Source of the DNA: Heligmosomoides polygyrus polygyrus
Lineage: Eukaryota; Nematoda; Chromadorea; Rhabditida; Heligmosomidae
NCBI GenBank assembly: GCA_947396885.1
Contig: OX377202.1
Coordinates: forward strand, 22,444,001 to 22,508,000
Reading direction: 5' to 3'
DNA: 64,000 nt
The notes beneath the pieces were generated by a model, which did not search any database, was not told the DNA's origin, and saw only the letters and a program-made list of their open reading frames with translations. Every line of letters starts with the position of its first letter. Within the stretch, counting starts at the first letter, position 1. A program made the position numbers and the translations under genes. Below are positions 12,501 to 20,489 of this stretch, piece by piece.

Positions 12501-15500
12501 TCCAGCTGCCACCCATCCATTATGTCTACGAGAGCAAATAATTAATACAATCATACAGCTTCGTCCTCGGCATGTATTTCTAACCTTCTATCCGGATTGC
12601 AAAACAGAAACAAAATCTAGTTCCAATGAACTACGATCTGTTAATATAACGCACCTTATGTTCGCAGTCAGAATTGAGATCACATACTCCTCCGATAGCT
12701 GATTTTCCTGAAATGTGAGAATAATGAGTATCAAATATAGTAGGTGACAAAAGAAATTTTCCCGCTGTCCTTCAATAATTTTCCAGCTTAGATGTTGATG
12801 GAGTGCAATCTAGAGCATTAAATATTTTATGCGTCCTGCAGGAAAAAAAGAAATGGAATGGAAAACTTAATGTCCAGCTCATGAATAAAATAGAAACGCT
12901 TAGAGGCTCGACTATCGCAGCTGATCCAGCAGTGCTGTAGCCTATTTGAAGGTCGTTCTGGAGATATGCTGATATCCTTTTTTTTCTAGAGTTTGTGGGG
13001 CTTCAAGAAAAGAGATTAAGACTTCAGGCGACGCAGACTCAGCACGGAGGCTGAAATGGCCAAAAACGGAGAGCGTCGTGACCTTCCAGCGATTTCATCC
13101 ACCTACACTCGACGACGGCAGCTTCAAAGTCTAAACTACGGGTCTTTCTAAGTGAGTGGAGATGTAGACCAGAAGTGAAAGCTGCAATTTCTGTGGATCT
13201 CCCAAATGAGAAAGCGAAAGAGCGAAGATTATCCATTCCACCACAAAAGAGCCATGAAGTAATGGCTTAGATAGATAGTAGTGAATTGGTCTATGATTCA
13301 CGTACACAAATATCCCGTGTCCGGAGCCGGATTCATCAACAAGTAAACCAATATTTCCCCGGGTATAAGGGGTATGAGGCGCAGAGATACTCACGATGAA
13401 GCATCATCTCTATCCCCTACACTCCGTTTACACGCTGTTTTAATTGTTGCTCTGGATACTTCCAATCTAGTAGGAGGAAATCTTGTAGAAGAAATAATTT
13501 GGTCTGATTCATTTATTTGTTGAATACGTCACATTCTTTCTCCTAGAATACTTGCTCCTCTAAATGGGAAAAAACCAGGAGCCAGGTTCATCAACAATTA
13601 AACGAGCGTGTAAGCGGAGTATAGGGGGTAGAGATAAGATGAGGGGTAGAGATGTCATCGTGAGTATCTCTATTGAATCCGTCCCTAATATTAGTTTGGT
13701 CAGAAAGTCTTGAGCCGAAAGTGCCGACTCGAAAGATCCCTCATGAATTGACGGGTACCGGGCGCTTTATCCGGCTATCCATGTGTCAGTTTCTGCTTCT
13801 TCGCCCGCACCGGGAGGAGTTTCTGGAAGACCTGATTACTGGAGATGAGAGTTTGGTCCTCTACGACCGTAAAACGCATCGTGGCTCCCTCGAACAGAAA
13901 ATCGCCAGCACAAGCCGGACAAATCGGCGTTCATCTCAAGAAGTGTCTCTTTTGCTGCTTCTGGGATTCGCGAGGAATTTCGTACTACGAGCTGCTAAAA
14001 TTGGAGGATGGTGCACGGTATCCCACTTACCCTATTCCATTGGTATTGTTCAGTCTGCTTACCAATTACTTCGGATCTATCCTAATCGGGGGGGGGGGAT
14101 AGCTTTACTGTGACAGCCACAACATGACACCACATTCTATGAGTTCGCGCCACTTGCTGCCTGCTGAAGTTCTTGGACAAAATCAAGGGATGAAATGGAG
14201 GGTATAAACACATGCCCCTTTCCGAATGGGACAGATCCATTATTTTGCCTCTTGAGGTGTTCCTATCAAAGAAACAATTCACCAAACTTCATTATGCTAA
14301 GAGGGCGATCAGCGAATTCTTTTACTGCCAGTCTCCCAGGTTCTGGAAAAAGAGAATCGTTGACCTGTCCATTAGGTGGGACAGTGTTGTGACTAATGGT
14401 GATGAATGTATTGCTGAGTAAATTTCACTGAATGCTGAATAAAAAATAAAAGCAAATGTCAAGCGACTTAAGACTTTCTAACTAGCCTAATACTAAACGA
14501 ACCAGACGCCACATAATTACAGACCCTGCAAAAGATTAGGAGCGCGTTTAGCGCAGCGGAAGTGTTGGATGCTGTTACTCTCGAAGGTTTGAACCCGTGA
14601 GAAGGTTATTTTTCGCCGTTACCGTTCTGTTACTTCTTATCAGCACGAACTATCAGGATTTTCTGGACAACCAACAACGAATGAAAAAACATGAAAGGTA
14701 AAGGACAGCGTGACGTATTCCCTTTTGGGATGCGCCACGCATTCTGCCTCTTCGGGATGTTGTGCAGGCGATTTGAATGCGTATTTGGGCCACACAATGT
14801 CTTTAAGTGGCCAGGCGATGAACACGTCAGCCCTCTATCCTTCCCAGATAAACCTGGAGCCAATTCACAGATCCCGGAGAGATGCGTGTTGGCCTGGGCG
14901 AACTATGAACCTAGTATCGAGTCTGAACTAAGAACCTAGTATCGAGTGCACGCGACAGGCGGCGCCTCCTTCGACTGCGCTACACTGGCCTCGGCTGAAA
15001 TATAAGCACTGTGATAGCATAATTAAATCCTTTGGAATTCAGTATACTAGACATTGGACCCGATGCCATTCGGATAATTTGAATCTTTCATTCATTCTAA
15101 CTCGGTGGAAGGGATTATACCCATAACGGCTTTGAAAAGCCCCTCATCTTAGGGTGATTCAGATAAGAGTAGCTCTAATTAAAAGGACTGTTTATGACCC
15201 AAATGACTGATTTATCTTTGTATCTCAGTCGGATATCCGAATCTGATAGGACATCAGATTTCTGATCAAAATCAAAGTTGTCTGAATTATCCGAAAATCC
15301 GATCTGTGTAAATCACCCCTTCTTGAATTGCCCTAAGATCTGGGGTTTTCGAAAATCCAGTTGTTAGCACAATCCGTTTACCCGTGGTTCGAAGAAAATG
15401 ACGGACTCGAATTATCCAAATCGGCGTTGTACAGTACAGTACCTACAGTACACGTCTCGGTGCCTAACAATTGGGCAGGAATGTGAAACGCGCTGCTCAT

Positions 15501-15754
15501 TGAGCAAATAGCTCTGGCATGAGAGCAACACCACAACCTGTAGAAGTCGAAGCGACTGCGACTTATGCTCCAAATTAATAGTCGCCTTCAAGAAATGAAT
15601 TGTTTTTTCAGGAGCTCAAATCGGTATTATAACCGAAATGAAGGGCGTGAGACTGCCGCAGTAGGAGGAGCTACTTACCGTTGCATGGTGTATACTGTGA
15701 CGCTTCGAGCCGGACCAACGAAAAGAGAGCAGAAAGGACTATATACAGTAGCAT
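426..15754 (-). CDS. Secreted EB-module Cys-rich protein, 8 exons, 298 aa
   Basis: Joined minus-strand exons 15754-15679, 12707-12655, 9051-8961, 8830-8708, 1481-1336, 1245-1114, 1058-902 and 544-426 give 897 bases with an ATG, no internal stop and a TAA, and the splice phases match at all seven junctions. The product starts with a hydrophobic signal peptide (about residues 1-18), so it should be secreted. Cys-rich repeats follow: C34, C40, C47, C52, C54, C71; C82, C86, C92, C97, C99, C112; C137, C147, C153, C161, C166, C168, C190, C194, C205; and C215, C221, C227, C232, C234, C236, C245. Each has the 'G-x-C-x-C' core typical of nematode EB modules (Pfam EB family). A Pro/Thr linker (248-259) and a Gly-rich tail end the protein. 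Function is unknown; EB modules are extracellular. Introns 1, 2 and 4 are 3.0, 3.6 and 7.2 kb and full of repeats. The weakest junction is exon 6 to 7 (donor GTCGTT). A missed exon in intron 4 cannot be excluded. Confidence 0.82.
902..1058 (-). CDS. EB gene exon 7
   Basis: The acceptor is cgttacag and the donor GTGAGT. It encodes the last EB repeat (C215 to C245, with the motif GRCMCRCGF) and the Pro/Thr linker. It starts in phase 0 and ends in phase 1. Confidence 0.8.
1114..1245 (-). CDS. EB gene exon 6
   Basis: The acceptor is ctttgtag. The exon begins exactly with the GQCQC core of EB repeat 3 and continues with an SCSRDC segment. It is phase 0 at both ends. The donor, GTCGTT, is not consensus at position +3, so the 3' boundary is less sure than the others. 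Confidence 0.7.
1336..1481 (-). CDS. EB gene exon 5
   Basis: This exon follows a 7.2 kb intron. The acceptor gcatctcag lies 16 bases from the end of a SINE tail, so the pyrimidine-rich stretch is the SINE's. The open frame enters with two bases, matching the phase-1 end of exon 4, and gives residues 115-163, including the start of EB repeat 3. The donor is GTGGGT. Confidence 0.72.
1498..1730 (-). mobile_element. SINE copy, 5' truncated, beside exon 5
   Basis: Tail and body match the family, but the A box is missing and the sequence is diverged. It is in the same orientation as the EB gene, and its T/C-rich tail ends 16 bases from the exon 5 acceptor. Confidence 0.7.
2414..2450 (+). repeat. 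GAAGAAGGCG stem-loop motif
   Basis: GGCT, CTGAAGA, a 5-base-pair stem (GGCGA/TCGTC), GAAA, TGTA, AGCC. The outer GGCT and AGCC can pair. Relatives lie near 17768, 21549, 52508 and 54910. Confidence 0.5.
2600..2825 (+). mobile_element. SINE copy, strongly diverged
   Basis: Body landmarks (CAAGTCTTCCATCC, GGTACCAGACTTGT, CGCTGACTTGT) are in the right order and spacing, but the head and tail are decayed. Confidence 0.5.
3037..3565 (+). pseudogene. RTE-type LINE reverse transcriptase, C-terminal fragment
   Basis: The first part is open to 3345 and reads as the C-terminal region of nematode RTE-like elements, with blocks such as [41 protein letters not shown] and RWASHVMR. After a stop at 3343-3345 the same frame continues with [13 protein letters not shown] and [12 protein letters not shown] to about 3565. 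The catalytic core is missing: it is 5' truncated and dead. It lies in intron 4 of the EB gene, on the opposite strand. Confidence 0.78.
4290..5585 (+). pseudogene. CR1-like LINE, 3' part with reverse transcriptase remnant
   Basis: Open stretches at about 4300-4493, 4512-4985 and 5065-5460 form one broken reading path. It holds a thumb/palm segment ([23 protein letters not shown] then a stop, [11 protein letters not shown]) and a catalytic box reading YADG instead of YADD (about 4578-4589). A C-terminal domain follows ([25 protein letters not shown]). After the final TAA (5458-5460) a short UTR ends in a (AAAGT) repeat at 5564-5585, the kind of microsatellite tail found at the 3' end of CR1-like elements. 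Stops, frameshifts and the D-to-G change show it is inactive. It lies in intron 4 of the EB gene. Confidence 0.75.
5590..7300. other. Intron 4 interior, no recognisable feature
   Basis: A/T-rich sequence in the 7.2 kb intron of the EB gene. Words like AAAGTGTCC recur at about 7100-7170 and 8085-8140, suggesting a decayed low-copy repeat. Confidence 0.4.
7364..7655 (+). mobile_element. tRNA-derived SINE, near full length
   Basis: It has a perfect A box TAGCGCAGTCGG, a B-box region GGTTCGTATTTCC and a TCCTTTATCC tail. It lies in intron 4 of the EB gene, opposite to the gene. Confidence 0.78.
8708..8830 (-). CDS. EB gene exon 4
   Basis: The acceptor is cctttcag and the donor GTAAGTA. It encodes EB repeat 2 with the GECQC core (C97, C99). 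Both ends are phase 1. Only a 130-base intron separates it from exon 3. Confidence 0.82.
8961..9051 (-). CDS. EB gene exon 3
   Basis: The acceptor is ctcttcag and the donor GTGAGT. The exon codes for the second half of EB repeat 1 (C47, C52, C54, C71), with the adjacent CRC triplet typical of the family. It starts in phase 0 and ends in phase 1. Confidence 0.8.
9480..9780 (+). mobile_element. tRNA-derived SINE, near full length
   Basis: The A box TAGCGCAGTCGG and B-box region GTTCGGATTTCC are intact, and the tail is TCCTTTATCCTTATTC. It lies in intron 2 of the EB gene, about 240 bases upstream of the U6 gene. Confidence 0.78.
9994..9999 (+). promoter_or_regulatory. TATA box of the U6 gene
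   Basis: TATAAG lies 25-30 bases before the predicted U6 start, the spacing used by type 3 Pol III promoters. A GC-rich block just upstream (about 9950-9975) is where a proximal sequence element would be, but I cannot identify its consensus. Confidence 0.55.
10024..10124 (+). ncRNA. U6: U6 spliceosomal snRNA
   Basis: The sequence contains the conserved U6 core: the 5' stem (GTTC/GAAC), ACATATACTAAAATTGG, the ACAGAGA box that pairs with the 5' splice site, the AGC triad, and the GATGACACGCAAATTCGTGAAGCG segment split over the internal stem-loop and 3' end. It agrees closely with the nematode U6 as I remember it. It lies in intron 2 of the EB gene, on the opposite strand. A TATAAG box sits at 9994-9999, 25-30 bases upstream, as expected for RNA polymerase III U6 promoters. 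One oddity: the 3' end reads ATTTCTTG with no run of four Ts; the first TTTT is about ten bases further on. It may be functional or a very young copy. Confidence 0.9.
10300..10563 (+). mobile_element. Possible LINE 3' end with (AATA)n tail
   Basis: A non-coding stretch ends in five AATA repeats (10541-10560). This matches the tail structure of LINE 3' ends elsewhere in the window, but no coding remnant is visible, so the call is tentative. Confidence 0.3.
11404..11697 (-). mobile_element. tRNA-derived SINE with 9-bp target duplication
   Basis: All family landmarks are present on the minus strand. The flanks share tagaggata (11395-11403 and 11698-11706), a target-site duplication. It lies in intron 2 of the EB gene, in the gene's orientation. 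Confidence 0.82.
12230..12520 (-). mobile_element. SINE copy, diverged
   Basis: The body and tail are recognisable (GGATGCGCCACGCATTC near the tail end), but the A-box end is degraded. It lies in intron 2 of the EB gene. Confidence 0.65.
12655..12707 (-). CDS. EB gene exon 2
   Basis: This 53-base micro-exon lies between the acceptor cacatttcag and the donor GTGCGT. It encodes residues 26-43 with the GGVC and SDC half of the first EB repeat. Entry is phase 1 and exit phase 0, matching exons 1 and 3. It is too short for an ORF scan. Confidence 0.78.
13321..13462. mobile_element. Foldback MITE, GGATTCATCAAC family, diverged
   Basis: The left end GGAGCCGGATTCATCAAC and the right end AATTGTTGCTCTGGA are imperfect inverted ends of the family best seen at 41423-41583. 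It lies in intron 1 of the EB gene. Confidence 0.5.
13578..13683. mobile_element. Foldback MITE, GGATTCATCAAC family, diverged second copy
   Basis: It begins AGGAGCCAGGTTCATCAAC and ends near TTGAATCCGTCCC, next to the mariner at 13691. It sits 115 bases from the first copy, so the two may be one rearranged insertion. Confidence 0.45.
13691..14490 (+). pseudogene. Defective mariner transposon
   Basis: The ends match as inverted repeats (TTAGTTTGGTCAGAAAGTC and, reversed, TTAGGCTAGTTAGAAAGTC) and TA lies on both sides (13689-13690, 14491-14492). Inside, broken frames read mariner transposase: [22 protein letters not shown] (first catalytic Asp), a DELLKLE-like segment (YYELLKLE), and the C-terminal [16 protein letters not shown] and [10 protein letters not shown]. 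The N-terminal DNA-binding part is deleted, and the second and third catalytic positions are not recognisable. A G-tract with the flank GGATCTATCCTAATC (14073-14098) sits inside. It lies in intron 1 of the EB gene. Confidence 0.78.
14540..14610 (+). repeat. tRNA-like head fragment
   Basis: The sequence has an A-box-like TTAGCGCAGCGG and a B-box-like GGTTTGAACCC but no SINE body after them. It may be a solo head of the SINE or a tRNA relic. It does not fold as a full tRNA. Confidence 0.35.
14695..14990 (-). mobile_element. SINE copy, moderately diverged
   Basis: The A-box end, B-box region and tail are present on the minus strand. A short internal duplication ('gaacctagtatcgagt', twice, 14905-14955) lies near the B box. 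Confidence 0.68.
15043..15447. mobile_element. Foldback element, TTGGACCC/CGGATAATT family
   Basis: The left end (ACATTGGACCCGATGCC then CGGATAATTTGAAT) and right end (CGAATTATCCAAATCGGCG) are inverted copies of each other, as in the better-preserved copy at 42480-42880. The right tip is lost. Confidence 0.55.
15679..15754 (-). CDS. EB gene exon 1 (start, signal peptide)
   Basis: The ATG at 15754-15752 opens residues 1-25, with a hydrophobic Leu/Val/Ile/Ala-rich core typical of a signal peptide, then the first Cys (C24). The exon ends in phase 1 at a strong donor, GTAAGTAG. I chose this ATG because it begins the signal peptide and the open frame feeds in phase into exon 2. I saw no clear trans-splice acceptor just upstream. 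Confidence 0.75.
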
Positions 15755-16261
15755 GGAGAAGACGGTGATGACCCACTAATGACGCAATCGATCGTCGTCG
15801 TCGTCGAATCGACGGATCGGCGAAAATCACCACACCGACGGCCAGCCCTTCGACGGACAGACGGCTATGCATGTCTTGGCTGCCCTCGCCGCGTGTGACG
15901 CTCTCAGATCTCTGAGCGTTTTTGAAACCAAATTGGGACGTTGAGTTCTGAACGCAGGTTGAGGGCACGAATTATCACCTTATGGACAGCTGGTTTCTTA
16001 TTCCAGGATTTTTTTTCGCTCTTTAAGCTAGATCGCCAGACCGGCAGACTGGTGTAGCCCTCGAGCAGGCGATGATATCAATAGTCAATTCAGAGCGGAT
16101 GGAAGTGTTGTCCGCTTTGCACGATCTAGACTCCTGAAACCCGAGGAATCTGTTGAGTATTCGCAGATTTTCAAGCTCAAACTGTACAGATCGAGCTACG
16201 GAAATTGTTTAGAAAAAAGTACTCCACTTGTTGTAGCTCTCAGCAGCACAAAGGAGAAAAA

Positions 16262-16345
16262 GGGGAAAGAACGATGTCAGTCAATCCTTCAAGAATACGT
16301 CACGCATTCCTCTCCGGTGCAATGTCATAGAAGCATACCAGTTTT
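16262..16345 (-). mobile_element. SINE tail fragment
   Basis: Only the tail-proximal part remains, around a diverged match to the GCCACGCATTC region. Confidence 0.35.
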
Positions 16346-16778
16346 CACGAGAATTCAGACCCAGACTAGGGCTTGAGATAGCTACCTCGTTCAATGCAAG
16401 TTTTTTGTGTGGTAAGCAGAGAACGAGGCAGTGAAGCGCATTATAATGGCAGCTAGGGCTAAAAACATTCACAGTACTGCTCTGCTAAAAGTCACTTCAT
16501 CCTGCTTAATATTTTCCACAAGAGAGTTGAAAACCAGTGATGGAAATTGCAAAAGAGCGACTGACCTTGGAGTTGATCGCTGTAACGCATCACCGAACAC
16601 CAGTAGCCGCATGTAACGAAAGTCGAACATGGAAAGTGTACTGTCTATCCTACAAATGTTTACTACCAACTCAATTCCCATAGTGAGCGATTCCTTAGTT
16701 AAACTTCGATTGAAACGAACGCGAAATCGGTTTGTGATGTGCGACGGATCGGTGCCTTCTGCGAGTTGTGCCACCCAT

Positions 16779-18086
16779 CAGGGGTGCACATTTAACGGTT
16801 AACGATTTAACGAAATTAACGAATTAACGGCATTCTTCGTTAAAATCTGGGTTAACGACTTAACAGAAATTCTTAGCAATTTAACAGATTGTTAACGGAC
16901 TTTTTTCTCAGCGAGTTTGTCACCTTTACCCTTAGTCTTCACTAACGTTGCAGGCCTCATCCTCCCAAATAGGACTGTTCCTGAGAGCTATTGAAATCAG
17001 CAAGAATATTCTCATGTTTTTATGCTATTCTCATATCTTTCATGGTGAGTTTGAGTTTTTGGAAATAATGCATCTTGGAGCTAGAAATTTCTTCGCCAAA
17101 CTCCCAAGCACGTCAACGAATCCACAAAGATACTGATCTAACCTCCTAGATATGCCTATCCTCACTTGGCGCTGTTTATCCCAGAACACTTTTGACCGCC
17201 ACCAACAACAAAGACTTGAAGAGCTGCTTTTCCTCTACCTTAAAACGTTAACGATGTGTCACACCTTTTCGGTAGTGTGGGATCGTTTGATACGTGTCGT
17301 GTCACGGTCCCGCTTTGCCAAAATGGATTGTTCCTACGTATTAGATACGCGAAAATTTATGCGGTCGACAACGTGATAACATTCGACTAATAGGCTTTTA
17401 ATTGTCTTATGATGTGGTCAGAATAGTCCATCGTAACCCTAGATTTTTACTAATTCTTTTTGTACCTAGTGGGCTGGCACCCGCATCGAGGCTGTGTATC
17501 CTCATAGAACTGTCACTCAAAACTGTTTCGCAAAGAACTAGGAAAGGGGGAACTCAGGGTTCTTCCTTTCCGCACATTTTAAGATACCTTGTCGGTGAGA
17601 TGCGGGAACAGCCCACTTATATTTAAATGTAATTCGCACCTGATCTCCTTCCACACCATGTAGATAATTTGTTGCTAAAGGCTTATTTATTTTGCTACCC
17701 GCGCTTTGTTGATATTGAATTGTTTATTTTACATTGCAGTTTTGCACTCCTTTATTGTGGCTTATGTTTCGGCTTTATCGACTTCTTGGGAGCCTTATGA
17801 TGTGGTCAGAATAATCCACCGTCACTCTAGCTGGATGAAAGATAGTGAATCTTTAAAACCCATTTCTCTCCAGCTAGTGTGACGGTTTTTTATACTCTTT
17901 TCCTTGAATTTTAGCTCTTGACTCGTTGAAGTTTAAATGAATGACATTTTCCTTGATTTTTTTTTCACTTTAAATAATAGTTTGCAGCTAACTGCATTTT
18001 TTTAACGAAATCTAACGATTTACCAGAAATTTAACGAAAATTTTCCGTTAAAAAATTTAACGCACAGAAATTTGTGTGCACCCCTG
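16779..18086. mobile_element. hAT-like DNA transposon, non-autonomous
   Basis: The element begins CAGGGGTGCACA and ends TGTGCACCCCTG, perfect 12-base inverted ends. It is flanked by the 8-base direct repeat CCACCCAT (16771-16778, 18087-18094). An 8-bp duplication with CAGGGG-type ends is the hAT signature. Beside the ends are AAC(G)-rich 'TTAACG' stretches. The 1.3 kb interior has no transposase-like frame, but contains a repeated TTATGATGTGGTCAGAATA word (17406 and 17795). Confidence 0.8.
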
Positions 18087-18179
18087 CCACCCATCCTCGT
18101 TATCGTTTTTCTTCTGGTCTCAAACACTTCATTATTTGTACTTGAGACAGTGAGGTTCTAGGTTAATGGTGAAATACTA

Positions 18180-18320
18180 ACGAGCGTGTAACACAGTCTG
18201 ATGAGGTGCCGGCCCTCGCTCACACCGGATTCATTCGGAAGTTCTAGTCCTGTCCTGTAAACCATGCCCTCCATTCCTGCATCAGGTGCCAAACGTGTCT
18301 GTGTGATTGTTCAGTCTTGC
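18180..18320 (+). mobile_element. SINE head fragment, diverged
   Basis: It starts with GAGCGTGTAACACAGTC, a mutated A box, and keeps the CCTCCATTCC body landmark. The 3' half is lost. Confidence 0.45.
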
Positions 18321-18595
18321 GACTTGTAGGAAACGGAATGATCTGCTAAATGTTTACTGAAATAGTAGCTGGCAATCTAACGAATTCCATCGCTGCAAGA
18401 AAAAATCTAACCGAAGAGGTAGCTAGCGGTAAATCTATTTCTCCAAGGCCAAGAGCTCTATCCGTACCTCCTTTTTCAACCGAAGAGCCGGTTCTGGGTT
18501 TTTAAGATCCTCAAGAAAGCAAGCGCTTCCTAATCCTTTGCCCTAGTCACTAACGTTAAATGAACGAGACCAGTGACTTACTCATCACAGATATA

Positions 18596-19704
18596 TTAGG
18601 TTGATCGAAACGTCTTGCAACGCTTTACGCTATGTACTGCCTGTTAAATTTCCTAAAGCTCTTACAGCATTGACCTTGTGTGGTGGCGTCACAGTACATT
18701 CTCAAAGCTTCCTCAAGCATACTATATAAGGCCTAGTCGACTACGAATAGAGCAACAACGATAAGCAGCATCCTACGACCTATTGTCTACAACGAATTTC
18801 TGCAAGGCCATCCCGCAAGGACTGCAGCCTCCAACATCTGCGCTGCATTTAAAGAGGAAGTCATTCACTGCTCCACAGTGGCCCGTTGATATCAGCGCTT
18901 CAAGGCTAGAGATATCTCTCTCGAAGATCGAACTCGTTCCGTACGCCCCTCTGTTGTGAAAGAGGACAGCTTGCGCGAAGCCTTCAAGGAGAAGCCAAAT
19001 TCAACGACTCGCGAATTGACGGCGACACTTGGATGTACGCAAAGCACCTTCATGAGGCATCTGGAGGTCCTGAGGCATCCCTAAGTTTTGTTGCCTTGGG
19101 TACCACATGAGTTGCGGGACTCTAACAAGGCATGCCGAATGAGTCTGAATCGCTGCTTCTTCGCCAGCACAGAAAAAACTTTCCGAAGGAGATTGTTACT
19201 GGTGATGAAAGCTGGGTTCTTAATGTTAGCCACACCAACAAGAGCCCATTGCTCCCACGCGGACAGCCGGCTCCAAGACAACCAAAACGTGGACGCCACG
19301 AAAAGAAAGTTCTTCTGTGTTGCTGGTGGCACTCAGAAGGCATGCTTTACTGGGAGTTGCTGGATAGTGAGACCACAGTCACAGCATCTGTCTTCGCTAC
19401 CCAGCTCCAGAGCTTGGCCGACACCATGCGGCAAAAACGTTCAGAACGGGAAAATGTCTACCTGCTGCTGGACGCGTACAGCAGCAGGTAGACATTTTTT
19501 GGAGGTTTCTGAATTCTTTTCCTCACAGGCCTCGGAATTCTGGCGAAAAGGAATTGAAAGGCTGCCTGAAAGATGGGGAAGCATCTTAGACTTCAGTGGA
19601 GAATATATCGTGGACTGAGTTCTTGTATATTGTGTTATATTGTATTGTATTGCAATATTGTTGTGCTACATATGTAGTGTTGCAAGACTTTTTGATCAAC
19701 GCAA
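18596..19704 (+). pseudogene. Defective mariner with catalytic deletion
   Basis: Inverted ends (TTAGGTTGATCGAAACGTC and, reversed, TTGCGTTGATCAAAAAGTC) are flanked by TA (18594-18595, 19705-19706). Broken frames read transposase in order: HPARTASNICAAFKEE, a RFKARDISLEDRTRS segment, TTRELTATLGCT, then VTGDESWVL with the first catalytic Asp, KKVLLCCWWHSEGMLYWELL, RENVYLLLD, and the C-terminal EFFSSQASEFWRKGIERLPERW. Between the YLLLD segment and the C terminus about 70 residues, including the third catalytic Asp, are lost. In their place is a perfect 20-base inverted repeat (19451-19498). Confidence 0.82.
19451..19498. repeat. Perfect 20-bp inverted repeat at a deletion junction
   Basis: The arms 19451-19470 and 19479-19498 are perfect reverse complements separated by eight bases (gacgcgta). 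The left arm is native mariner coding sequence; the right arm replaces the missing transposase segment. Confidence 0.9.
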
Positions 19705-19895
19705 TAGTTCAAGAATTTATTCAAACTGCTTTTTCTTTTTAGCGGGATTCTCGAAGGAGACTCCATATAACAAGTGAAAATTATTTGTGTACTACGTACG
19801 TGACTACAAGTCTCTCTCCTTTGCAAACCCCTTAGATAATTGGACGCACAGGTGCAATGGGTTGGTCAATGGGTCGTCGTATGCCAGCTGATATA

Positions 19896-19933
19896 TCTAT
19901 GTATATATATATATATATTTATTTATTTATTAC
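19896..19933. repeat. AT dinucleotide and ATTT microsatellite
   Basis: A TATATA run continues into ATTT repeats. The ATTT part is probably the tail of the adjacent LINE remnant. Confidence 0.8.
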
Positions 19934-20345
19934 ACGAAAAATATCGTGTGAACAACCAACTATTGAAAGAAAACAAATCAAAGGAACGACCACAAACTAT
20001 CTATAAATAAACGCAAACTAAACGGTAGGAGAAATAACTACTAAGCGAACCTAAAAAAAGAAGGGAGAATAGAGATAAGCGAACGATAAAAAAAAGCGAA
20101 CAAAATTTAAGGCTGCGGCGGTATTACGGCCTGAGATGTAATTTGAGGAATGCCTTAAAGGCTTTGCAGCTCCGTGGTAAGTCGTGCTTCTTGCGAAGCT
20201 TTTCAGACGAGGAAAGTGTCCTGTGAGTAAAAAAGAAACGTCTACAATTTTGTCTATCAGTGCCAGTATCATATTTGATTGGACCACCTCGAGTGTTTGT
20301 TGCTCTCACTGTCACAAGATCCGCGAGTTTGCTCCCTGTGAACGA
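19900..20345 (-). pseudogene. CR1-like LINE C-terminal remnant with TAAA tail
   Basis: On the minus strand a broken frame reads a LINE-type C-terminus (NCRRFFFTHRTLSSSEKLR, then CKAFKAFLKLHL). It is followed by an A-rich UTR and a TAAA repeat, which appears on the plus strand as the ATTT run at about 19917-19933. The upstream RT core is missing. Confidence 0.5.
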
Positions 20346-20489
20346 TTTTGTGAAAAAGGAGGAGGTCGTTACGCAGATTTTCCGCTTTATATTTTTTCGG
20401 TGGTCTGGATTCCAAATATTTCAATCAGAATGGATTTCGGCGTGGCTGTGGGGCGGCACCACCTCAGGCAGATCTTCAGGGTAGGTTGA

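Noticed and set aside
15425..15452. TACAGTACAGTACCTACAGTA as a regulatory repeat
   Set aside because: It is a short simple repeat at the decayed end of a foldback element.
16469..16774. Minus-strand 101-codon frame beside the hAT-like element
   Set aside because: No motif or splice context; it ends at the target site by coincidence.
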